The position numbers and the translations under genes are program-made. From contig JAODUO010001312.1 of assembly GCA_025642075.2 (NCBI GenBank), positions 58,791-122,790 of the forward strand: 64,000 bases of DNA, in the 5' to 3' direction. Below, one piece after another: positions 1-10,700 of this stretch (its first letter is position 1; every line of letters begins with the position of its first letter). The notes below the pieces were generated by a model. The model made no database searches, had not been told where the DNA came from, and was given only the letters and a program-made list of their open reading frames with translations. This DNA comes from Ridgeia piscesae (lineage: Eukaryota > Annelida > Polychaeta > Sabellida > Siboglinidae).

Positions 1-2542
1 TACTGCCATGTTTAATGTAGTTAATTTATATTAGTTTGTTTATTGGTATTATTTGGTTTCTACTTGTATGTATTGGTTAAGCTACATTAAATTTATTGTT
101 ATAATTTATTATTAATGTTTATAAAATTATAGTACATGTACACATGAATTCTGTATATGTCTTTACTGAATACTGGGGTATTCTTTGATGACAGTTTTAT
201 ATGAATTTAGTTTTAGTTTTGAGTATATATGTAATTTGTATAATATCGTTGATATGATACATTATAATATGTTAATTTAATTAAAAATTAGGTATGTATT
301 GGTCTTCATCATAGTTTACAACAAAACCAGTATAATTAGAAAAAGTAATCTTCTTGTGATTTATGTACAAAATCAAATAGGAGAATGTTTGGGGAAAAAT
401 TGCAGTTTCATTAATATTTAATCTATGTACTTGAAGGAAGCACCTAAATTGCATTTTAATTAAGTACTATATTATCAATAGAAAAAAATTCTAAAGATTT
501 ATTGGCAAGGTCAAACCTGACAGAAAATGTTTTTTTTATTTAATAATACTGCAGTTTCCTTAATATTGCATCTACGTACACGAAACAAGCACCATCATAC
601 TTCAGCTAGTGGTTATGACCAGGGGGGAAAAAGGTCTTGTCTTGTCGGTATACTGGCCAACATTCCTAGTGGAGTCAAACGGTCAGGGTTGGGTGCGCGT
701 GCTTGTTGGGTCATGTATTAAAGCTTGTCTAAAATGTAGTGGTTCAGGAATGTTAACAATTGCATCTGGTAGGGAATCCCAGTCTATTGTTCAAGGGAAA
801 TATGAAATTTTATAGCAGTGGATAGTGTTGAATGCTTTATTGTTTAAATGCCTTGATAAGCGTTGTTTGGGCTGGATGAGGTTATTGACAGGCAAGGATA
901 GGTGTCCATAGATAGCTTTGTCGAGTATGGTGAGGCGTCCGTTTGTTTGTTTATTAGTTGTTGTAGGTGTAACTGTTTTAGCATTTCTGACACACAGCCC
1001 ACTTCTTTAGATGTATAGTCGTTAAGACAAAAAACAGGTTACAAATGTGTGTGGTTTATATGCAAAGATTACATATTAGCAAACCATCATAAAATGTCAT
1101 GAAATTTGTAACTTTTCACATCTGTACTTTGCTTAATATTTCACTTAAATACATGAAACAACTACCATTAAAACTATCAGGAAATATTTTTTTCCGACCA
1201 CCCTAGTTTGTTACCCCTCTTGCGGTTTGTTACTCCTAAATTTAACAGGCAAAGTGGTTACATCCAGCATAATATAATAAGGATTAAATTAGCTTTACTT
1301 TCAGATCAATTGGCCGGGGCGTAAACCGTAATTATATTCTGAATGGAACTAATTGCAAACTCAATTGGCATTTGCACTGAACGACCGTGGCGTGAATTAG
1401 TTAGCAACTGGCATCGTTTACTTCCTTATTCACTGCTTTAATGCTATAAACAAATCGGAGAATAGTATTAGTATTACTTTGGCCATTACATTATTGGTTC
1501 CTGCGGTGGTTATACGCCGATGTATCACTATCCCGCGAACTAGACGCACGCCAGGGACTTCCCGAGTTGACGGGCCCAGCCCATCCATATCCGCATACCC
1601 CGCAAATACTCGCCCATGATTACATCGCAACTTCGCAAATACCAAACAGTTTGCATTCGGACACTCAAAGTAGTTATGCAGTTTGTTTCGCTAATACTTA
1701 CGATATATCTAGCACGAAACAGAGATGCGAAACCAGAGTGCGGGAAACGTGTGAAATATAACCCACTTTTTACAAGAAACGTAAGCGATGTTTTCCAAGC
1801 ATGACCTAGTACGCGTGCGCATTAAACACGGTACATGCGCAGTGGGATCATCTCGTGAAAAACTATGTCAGGGGTTATTTATAGCTGAGGACTCGTGACA
1901 GGTGCGAAACATTACATTAAATTGATTATAGATCTAGTCCGAGTCACCATTTGTGTGCCCGACACTTTGCTTGCATATGTGCGTGTTTTAGTGAATAGCT
2001 AGTCTGCTGCAAGTGTGTGAAGCGGGAAAGTTTCATAAGTGGACATTTTGAAGGCTGAAGTAAGTTATATAAGCCGCCTGCACTACACCGCATGGACCAT
2101 CAGCGTTCCGTTACTACGTCGCGTCCGGGTATGTACACTGCAGAAGCCCTGAAGTAATACAGAAGTCTCGATTCGTACGCACCGTATCACGCAGCACAGT
2201 GCCAGTGGTGTATCGATCATGCATGCATGTGGTGTATCATTCATGCATGCTACTGCTGATATTTTAAATATTCCATAACATTTCTAGACATTGATCTAAA
2301 TATTTTATCTTGCCTTTTTATTATGTATATGTATTGTTTTGACAGTATTTATTTATTTATTAGTGCGATTTCACTTGTAAATAGAGTAATAATTACTTTT
2401 ATTAGTCATCGACTTTACTTATTTACAATGTTTAATTAACAGTTTTAATAATATGACTAATTTATACATTTTTTATCTGAACGTAATTTTTACAGTTGTA
2501 TTTATTATTATTATTTTATAACACATAATGACTAGTTTGATA

Positions 2543-2602
2543 TGTTATTGTACAGCGCTTTGAGCATGTTGGATATTGTGCTTTATAAATAATAAATATT
2601 AT
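2543..2602 (+). mobile_element. Retroposon 3' tail fragment
   Basis: The segment reads AGCGCTTTGAGC, then a short spacer, then GTGCTTTATAAAT followed by an ATT-rich microsatellite. The same pair of motifs (GCGCTTTGAGC, then GCGCTATATAAA) ends the SINE near 26.7 kb, so this is probably the 3' tail of a related SINE or its partner LINE. The 5' part is not recognisable. Confidence 0.45.
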
Positions 2603-2924
2603 TATTACCACCGAGCCCTGTTTTTGTACCTAGGGCGAAAGTCCCCGGGCATGACAAGTGAACGTTAGGTCATTCTGTGATTTTAATCATGTATGGTTCT
2701 ATAAATCAACATGTCTGATACGTATTATTTGTCTCATTACTTTCATTTATGTACATGTACCCTGAATGCTTAATAACTTTGTATGTGTTTGTATTTGTCA
2801 TTCATTATGATTGGGTATATTTATGTTGATTTCCTGTTTGCTTGTATTTGAATACTACTGTGATAGAATAAAACATTTATGAAGATCAACATGTGCACAT
2901 GTATAATGAGTATATGCCATACAA

Positions 2925-3190
2925 AATACTTTCTACAGGAAATATCCTATAGAAAATAGCCTATAGGAAATATCCTATAGTTTTCAGTAGAATATTTTCT
3001 TTAGTTAATTGTCTAAAGATTTTTATAGGAAATATACTATACAATGTAGTTTTTTCTTTTACAGTTCCATAGGAAATGTTCTGTAGGATATTCCCTGTAG
3101 GAAGTATGCCATAGAAAACTATACGAAATATCCTATGGTTTTATATAGAATATTTTTTATCCTATAAAATAATCTATAAAAAATCAATAG
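2925..3190. repeat. Degenerate palindromic AT-rich repeat
   Basis: The motif AGGAAATATCCTATAG, which is close to self-complementary, and variants of it recur many times over about 260 bp, for example near 2,937, 2,966, 3,065 and 3,125. The copies are imperfect and irregularly spaced. It may be a decayed satellite or a MITE remnant. Confidence 0.45.
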
Positions 3191-4429
3191 TTTTTTCTCC
3201 AAAGCCGGAATAATAAAAGCCTTACAAGTTACATTATCAAAACACTATTATGACTGCATTATCATAGCAAATCACTATGTGTGGATGTGTCATGGGGTAA
3301 ATATAGTGTACATAATAACACCAATTTACAAACGTGCAGAAACGATCGCAACAAATCCTGGTGTGTTCTTTGGGCATCCGTGCAATGCATAGGATGGATA
3401 GCTGCCTAGTTGACACAAACAACTTCCCACAATGACTCCTTATCTGCCCCAGTATTCCGGTATATGGGAAGTATCCACACTAACAGGCCATCTACATTTG
3501 CTGATTAATTATAACAAGTGAAAAATTGCATTTTCTTGGGCATGACCACAGGGTATGAACTTGTGGACAACGACACACCGCCCTGTTTACATGTGAGCGC
3601 CTGCTGCAGCAGCAGCTTTCTGCCCTACAAACAAACCGCCATGTGCGTTTAATTTATTAATGATGTCAAAACGCAACCCCGAATTGGAGGGGGTTAGGTG
3701 GGGTGGGGGTATATGGAGGGCAAACCAATTAGAAAATCACACTCACAGTCATGCGCACTCTGACATGCACCGGCACTGAGAGACAGTGTGAATAACACGG
3801 ATGCATGAACACATACACAGTGACAAGTACCTACTGATCAGTACTACTGTCACTGAGTCTCAAGTCTGAGACACTCAGTGATAACAGTCTAATAATACGT
3901 TAAATATGCCCTAGGCTTTTGGTTTCGGTACTGTCAATCGAAAAATCCATTTATGAAGTTTTTATGCAATTCAATATATGTAATCATAATTATTATGAAT
4001 ATTAAAACTGCACGACATTGGCGCTAGTAAAAAGCTTATTCAGACTAAACTATAATCCCCTTATAATGTGCAGGAAAACACAAATCAACACAGTGTAGTA
4101 AGATGTACGTACACCACAGCTGACAATTCATATACATGTATTATCACAATTAAGTATTGTTCTCAATGAATAATTAAGCCACTGAACACACTCAGTGACT
4201 GCCAAGTGATTGTGTCAATACACTAACAGAATTAGAACTACTTCGAAACTAAATAGAAAAAATACTTAAATAACATAAATTATGATTGATAAGGGGGCTT
4301 TATATGAGCCAGCTATATATATATATAGTAGGCTTCCTTCCTCAAACCCATTCAAAATATGATTCACAGTATGAAACAAAAGGCAAGTGTTTGTCATGCA
4401 AGTGATATATAGAGCATATTGAACAATCA

Positions 4430-4540
4430 ATTGATTGGGAGGGATGAACCGAGGGAGGGAGAGGTAGGGAGGGAGAGAGAGGTAAGTAGGGAGGTAGGTA
4501 GGGAGGGAGGGAGGTAGGGAGGGAAGATATGTATGGTGGG
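4430..4540. repeat. GGGA/GGTA purine-rich microsatellite
   Basis: The plus strand is almost pure purine here, built from GGGAGGGA and GGTAGGGA units. It lies about 70 bp before the presumed acceptor of the first MPG coding exon. Confidence 0.7.
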
Positions 4541-4716
4541 AGAGGGTCTATATATCAGCAAAAATAGTATATAATTACACTGTATTGAATAATGCATAAT
4601 TTTTATTTCAGATTTAGCAGACATTTCAAAGTGGCCATACAGAATATGATGATATTGGAACTTAAAAAGCTTCATTAGCAATCAAAGATGACTGCACATA
4701 TAATGATCAATGGATA

Positions 4717-6290
4717 ATGATCAGACAGTGTTTGCATCCGAGATTGCCATATACACGTGGTCGGATATCAATTGGACAAGCAGTTATGGCAGGAAATGTA
4801 TCGACAAAAAGACCAACTGCTGGTGTAGAAGAACTACCTAAGAAAATAAGTAGGGTTTCGTCCAGCACAATTTGCACTGAAGAGCAGAAAGGTGATGTTG
4901 TAAAGTGGCAGAGGTCTACAAAACCTTCAGCAACTGTAAAATCTAAACCAGTTGAACATAACATCTGTGATGCCTCTGTGAGACCAGACAACAACACCAG
5001 ACTGCAGCTGCCCTTCTATGATAAACCGTGTGTTGATCTGGCAAAAGCGTTGCTCGGTAAGCGCATTGTGAGGGTTTTAGACAGTGAGAAGCTCTGTGGG
5101 AGAATTGTAGAAACCGAGTCGTACCTTGGAGGGGATGACAAAGCATCACATTCCTACGGCAGTAGACAGACAGCGAAGAATGGTGCAATGTTTATGCCAG
5201 CGGGCACTGCTTATGTATACAACATCTATGGCATCTACACGTGTTTGAACATCTCAAGTAAAGGTGAGGTGAACTAGTCGACCAATGTTTGTGTCCGATA
5301 ATAAATAAATAGATATAATATATATATAATTATATTATATAGTTTATAATTATCAAATTGGCTTTGTAAATACAGACAGACAGCAAATCCCATATAGTTT
5401 TATAGGATTACCCAAAAATTTGATAATCCTTGATCTTCATGTTTACAGGGTTTATAATTGGGTGTTTACATTTACCAATCCTCTTTAGCAGGTGATAAAT
5501 TGCATACAATTTAATCATATACTTCTGACTACTTCCCATGCTTGGCTTGACATACACAATTGTCCATCTAGCAACAATTGTTGCTGGTTCCACAGTGGAA
5601 TGGATAATTATAGAGAAATGAGTCACAAGACTTTAAAACTGTTTAATCTTAAATAATCTTAAATAAATGAGACTTAAAATGTTTGCATCTTAACATCAGG
5701 GACAACATATTTAATTATATTTCTGCCGAGTATGATAATTGGCCAAATCCTCAAATTTACTATTATACTTTTTTTTAAGTTTCCAGTATTTACACTTACA
5801 CAAAGTAATGGATGAGTGTTTTTTATGAAAACATTTCAAAAATTATCTTCAAGGTATTAAATTATGACTGTATGCTCATTATTTGTCTTCGTACACAGGC
5901 GATGGTGCAGCCGTGTTGATCCGAGCCATAGATGATCTCCAGGGCATCAAAACCATGAGGACATTGCGTGGGGTCAGGAGGTCAGACAAAGGTGAAAGGT
6001 TGAAGGAGCATGACCTTGGCAATGGACCTTCCAAGCTGACACAGGCTATGGCTATAGACAAGGCAAACACTGACAAAGCTGATCTGACAAAAGCTGAACA
6101 TATATGGCTAGAAGACGGTGACGAAATTGCAGAAAAAAACGTTGTTGTCACATCTCGTATTGGGGTGTCATCGGCTGGAGAGGAGTGGGCCCAAAAGCCC
6201 CTGAGGTTTTATGTTCAGGGTAGCAAAGGGATAAGTGTGAGGGACAAAAAAGCTGAATTGATGCTGCTGGAAATGAGCGAGACAAAATAA
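4717..6290 (+). CDS. MPG: DNA-3-methyladenine (alkyladenine) glycosylase
   Basis: This enzyme removes alkylated and deaminated purines in nuclear base excision repair. Two coding exons, 4717-5263 and 5899-6290, join in phase 1 across AAAG|GTGAGG and CACAG|GC and give 312 residues; human MPG has 298. The catalytic core is clear: GRIVETESYLG carries the general-base glutamate and the intercalating tyrosine, SHSYG the conserved histidine, YVYNIYG the pocket tyrosines, CLNIS the discriminating asparagine, and LIRAI the conserved arginine. The C-terminal part has GPSKL and KPLRFYV as in human. The first ATG after an in-frame stop at 4663 was taken as the start; an internal ATG at 4786 is possible. 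The first 90 or so residues are poorly conserved, as in other animals. It converges on NPRL3, with only 1.3 kb between the two stop codons. Confidence 0.95.
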
Positions 6291-6416
6291 GTTTTTATTT
6301 TCTGGAGGATTTAAAAATGCTCTTGCGTTATAATGTAATGACAGCATAGCATGACACATCTGAAATATCCAATTGAACAATTCGTATAGATGAAAACACT
6401 TAGATTAAAACTGTTT

Positions 6417-6422
6417 AATAAA
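6417..6422 (+). terminator. Poly(A) signal for MPG
   Basis: A canonical AATAAA lies 127 bp after the MPG stop codon. The 3' UTR is therefore probably about 150 bp, and the transcript would end well before the NPRL3 stop on the other strand. Confidence 0.6.
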
Positions 6423-6429
6423 GCATGTA

Positions 6430-7240
6430 CATTTATACATAATTATTACCAAATTGTTTTTGTTAACAAGATGTAATGTCAACGATGGCAACACAATTTC
6501 AGATGCTGGAAAAAATAGTATTGTTGTTTCTGTGATATAATTATTAAATAACAACAGTCAAAAGTGTCCAATTTAAAGTGTACTCCTCTTGTTATAATCA
6601 TGATATTAGAACACATAACAAACTCAGGTCATTAGTGTGACATGATTTGTTGACAACCTCAAGAGACATCTTCACATCTGTCAAATTACATCATCTGAAG
6701 ACTTCATTGATTGAATGAGCTATTTGTGCATTTCAAATGCACATAATTACTTTCAGTGTCATGCTTATTAGCATATAATCGCATAAATTAAGTCAGCAAT
6801 CAGTATGACATCAGACGTCAGCATAGACAATTGAACAATTATTTAATTCATGGGTCACAAGAAGTTCATGCTGAGTTTTGCCAGGGCTTGAAATGGTATT
6901 TCCATCCCGATACATGTTGTCTTCTAATCCAAAACGTCATTTGTCAGTTACCAGGGGTAGTTACCATGGTTTCAATCACTAGCACATTTTCAATTCTGCC
7001 CAATTAATCAATTTCTGTGCCTCCCCCCACCTGGATTCATTGTCTGATGACCAAGGCATCTTTTTTGGCTTCTGGGGTCTGTGTCAAGCAATGGTGACAT
7101 TATCATACTAGTAATCTATTTCAGCTCCCCTTAATCAGTTACCCCCGAGTGCTGGTCTGTGTCAAGTCACCAAGTAACACTAGTATCAACCCAGTGTTAT
7201 TGTCAATGTTCTCATTCAAGGAAACTGACGACTATAGCTT
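6430..7240. other. Intergenic region between converging MPG and NPRL3
   Basis: No gene is seen. It should contain the NPRL3 3' UTR and cleavage site. On the minus strand, an ATTAAA variant at 6842-6847 and an AATAAA at 6294-6299 are candidate NPRL3 poly(A) signals. Use of the latter would make the two transcripts overlap at their 3' ends. Confidence 0.4.
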
Positions 7241-7250
7241 CACATCACTG

Positions 7251-7703
7251 TCTTGTCATCGTTCAGCCAGGTGGTGCTTCAACCGACTTCACATTGACAT
7301 GGCACAACAACAGCGACTTAGTGACACTGTCTTGTCATCATTCAGCCAGGTGGTGCTTCAAACGTCTTCACATTGACATGACACAACAACAGCGACTTAG
7401 TGACACTGTCTTGTCATCATTCAGCCAGGTGATGATTCTGACGTCTTCATGTTGACGTGACATTAACAACAGTCACTTAGTGACACTACCTTGTCATCAT
7501 TCACCCAGGTGGTGATTCCAATGTTGTCACGTTGATGTGACACTAACAACAGTGACTTAGTGACACTGTCTTGTCATCATTCAGCCAGCTGGTGATTCCA
7601 AGGTGTTCATGTTGACACAACATTAACAACAGTGACTTAGTGACACTGTCTTGTCATCATTCAGCCAGGTGGTGATTCCGACATCTTCGTGTTGACACAA
7701 GAT
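7251..7703. repeat. 79-80 bp minisatellite overlapping the NPRL3 C-terminal codons
   Basis: The anchor tcttgtcatc recurs at 7251, 7330, 7409, 7489, 7569 and 7649 (with one substitution at 7489), giving six units of 79 or 80 bp. The rightmost unit lies inside the last NPRL3 coding exon up to about 7703. The other five lie past the stop codon in the 3' UTR. Confidence 0.9.
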
Positions 7704-10700
7704 AAGCATGTTCCTGAACTTGTCGAGCAGCGTCAATAGTTGCGAACGACGAACATTCTCATAGTACATTATTTCCTCTAGGTGGTGCTGTCCGTTGAAG
7801 TACGGGCATAATCTGCAGAACAAACAACACACTACAACATCCAGAACTGCCAGAAGACATATTGTACGCTAAACATGTATTTGTGTCAAATCAGCAACTA
7901 GATGTTTGCTTATAAGGAATCTTTAAGCTTTATATACATTCGAGATGTACTGCAGCCAAAAGTGATAATTTACCATAAGTACTTTCTCTGCTACTTCTGT
8001 TTTGCAAATCTCTGCGTAACTTGGCTGTTATCTGTGCAACAAGCCAATACATTAATGTGTTTATGCAAATTATTTTGAGCTTGCTGCCACGTGCGTGATT
8101 AATTATGCAGCCCATTCATAATTAATATTTATGCAAGTGCAGTGAACTGTGCAATGACTGTTGATTTTAAACACGGTGAACTTGTCAATTAAAACCAAAG
8201 TCCGGTGACTGAACTGAATATTCATGACCATGCCTTATACAGAGAGTATAGGGGGAGCCCATACTAGAAACATTGCATACATTGAGTTTTTTTATATATT
8301 GCCGGGGTTTTAGTGATTTATAAAACACATCTGTAATATTTTAAAAGCATAGAATTATATGAAATAATCATTTTAATTAATAAAAATTGCACACATTACA
8401 ATGAGTTTTAAATTCTCAAAAAGACCCCTTTAAAGTGAGTTTAAACACTTGGAAAATTGACGTCATTATGGAAACATTAATACTACAAACATGAAATATA
8501 CTATTGAATCATATTGTTGCAAAATAACCCAACAACCAAATATTTAAGGACATATATAATATGGTGTTTATTTCAGATAAATAACTGTCGGCATTCATAC
8601 GTCTTGTCATAGTCACAATGTACATTTTTTGGAGTGACCATATCTTCCAATCCTGGAATGGCAGTCTCGTCCACACTGGCCAGAGAGAAAGTCGGAAGGC
8701 TCTTGGGTTGATGTTCTTCTCTCCTTCTACCTGGCTCTCCTGTCACACATATCACTGAACCTCGTCTCCTCTGCCTTCCAAATGCCACCCAGCACCATGA
8801 TGGACCAGGGTTTCCGGTCATTGGCTGTGTTCCCAGGTGTTTATGTTGACATCGGCCAGCTTCATGTCTCTCTTGCATGTCCTTAAGGCGGAGACGGGCA
8901 CCCCAATGGTCACACTCCTTCGGCAAGATCTCCGTACAGCAAGTCATTTGGGATTCGACCACATTCACCCACGGTATATGTCCCAGGCATCTGAGGCACC
9001 TTTGACATCTCAGTATGTCCAGTACTTATTACTTATGTCTGTCACCCCTCCTGGGGTATAGGCTGCCAACAACAGCTTTCCAGCATCCCTGTCCTGGGCT
9101 ATTTTCTGAAGCTGCTTCCATGTGTAGCCCACCTGTTGGTGTGTGTTGCAAGTTGTTGCCGCCAGGTGTTTCTTGGTCAACCACGGGTTCCAGGAGGGCA
9201 CTTGTTTGGTGATGTAAGTGTCTGTTGCAAGTTGTTGCCACCAGGTGTTTCTTGGTCAACCATGGGTTCCAGGAGGGCACTTGTTTGGTGATGTAAGTGT
9301 CTGTTGCAAGTTGTTGCCACCAGGTGTTTCTTGGTCAACCACGGGTTCCAGGAGGGCACTTGTTTGGTGATGTAAGTGTCTGTTGCAAGTTGTTGCCACC
9401 AGGTGTTTCTTGGTCAACCATGGGTTCCAGGAGGGCACTTGTTTGGTGATGTAAGTGTCTGTTGCAAGTTGTTGCCACCAGGTGTTTCTTGGTCAACCAT
9501 GGGTTCCAGGAGAGCACTTGTTTGGTGATGTAAGTGTCTGTTGCAAGTTGTTGCCACCAGGTGTTTCTTGGTCAACCATGGGTTCCAGGAGAGCACTTGT
9601 TTGGTGATGTAAGTGTCTGTTGCAAGTTGTTGCCACCAGGTGTTTCTTGGTCAACCATGGGTTCCAGGAGAGCACTTGTTTGGTGATGTAAGTGTCTGTT
9701 GCAAGTTGTTGCCACCAGGTGTTTCTTGGTCAACCACGGGTTCCAGGAGAGCACTTGTTTGGTGATGTAAGTGTCTGTTGCAAGTTGTTGCCACCAGGTG
9801 TTTCTTGGTCAACCACGGGTTCCAGGAGAGCACTTGTTTGGTGATGTAAGTGTCTGTTGCAAGTTGTTGCCACCAGGTGTTTCTTGGTCAACCATGGGTT
9901 CCAGGAGAGCACTTGTTTGGTGATGTAAGTGTCTGTTGCAAGTTGTTGCCACCAGGTGTTTCTTGGTCAACCATGGGTTCCAGGAGAGCACTTGTTTGGT
10001 GATGTAAGTGTCTGTTGCAAGTTGTTGCCACCAGGTGTTTCTTGGTCAACCACGGGTTCCAGGAGAGCACTTGTTTGGTGATGTAAGTGTCTGTTGCAAG
10101 TTGTTGCCACCAGGTGTTTCTTGGTCAACCATGGGTTCCAGGAGAGCACTTGTTTGGTGATGGCAGTGTCTGTTGTCTGGAGTATATGCCAAATCCATCT
10201 CCTTTTCCTGATCCTTGTTTCGGATTTTATCTGGCCAATGAATCTGAAGTATTCTTCCCAGGCAGTAGTTGGTGAAGGTTTGCAGCCTCTTGATTGTTTC
10301 CTTTGTTGTCCTCCTAGTCTTGGACCCACAGAGTAGGACATATTGTTTCCTTTGTTGTCCTCCAAGTCTTGGACCCATAGAGTAGGACAGATTGTTTCCT
10401 TTGTTGTCCTCCAAGTCTTGGACCCATAGAGTAGGACAGATTGTTTCCTTTGTTGTCGTCCTAGTCTTGGACCCACAGAGTAGGACATATTGTTTCCTTT
10501 GTTGTCCTCCAAGTCTTGGACCCATAGAGTAGGACAGATTGTTTCCTTTGTTGTCCTCCAAGTCTTGGACCCATAGAGTAGGACAGATTGTTTCCTTTGT
10601 TGTCCTCCAAGTCTTGGACCCATAGAGTAGGACAGATTGTTTCCTTTGTTGTCCTCCAAGTCTTGGACCCACAGAGTAGGACAGATTGTTTCCTTTGTTG

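Larger units (their letters stand above)
1..4660. other. AT-rich non-coding region upstream of MPG
   Basis: I see no convincing exon in this stretch. Short open frames here have no recognisable protein and no paired splice sites. The segment at 1,300-2,250 is less AT-rich than its surroundings and could hold a promoter or 5' UTR exon for MPG, or part of an old mobile element, but nothing decides between these. A 3' splice site (pyrimidine run then CAG) at about 4,610 suggests that the first MPG coding exon starts there and that a non-coding first exon lies further left. Confidence 0.5.
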
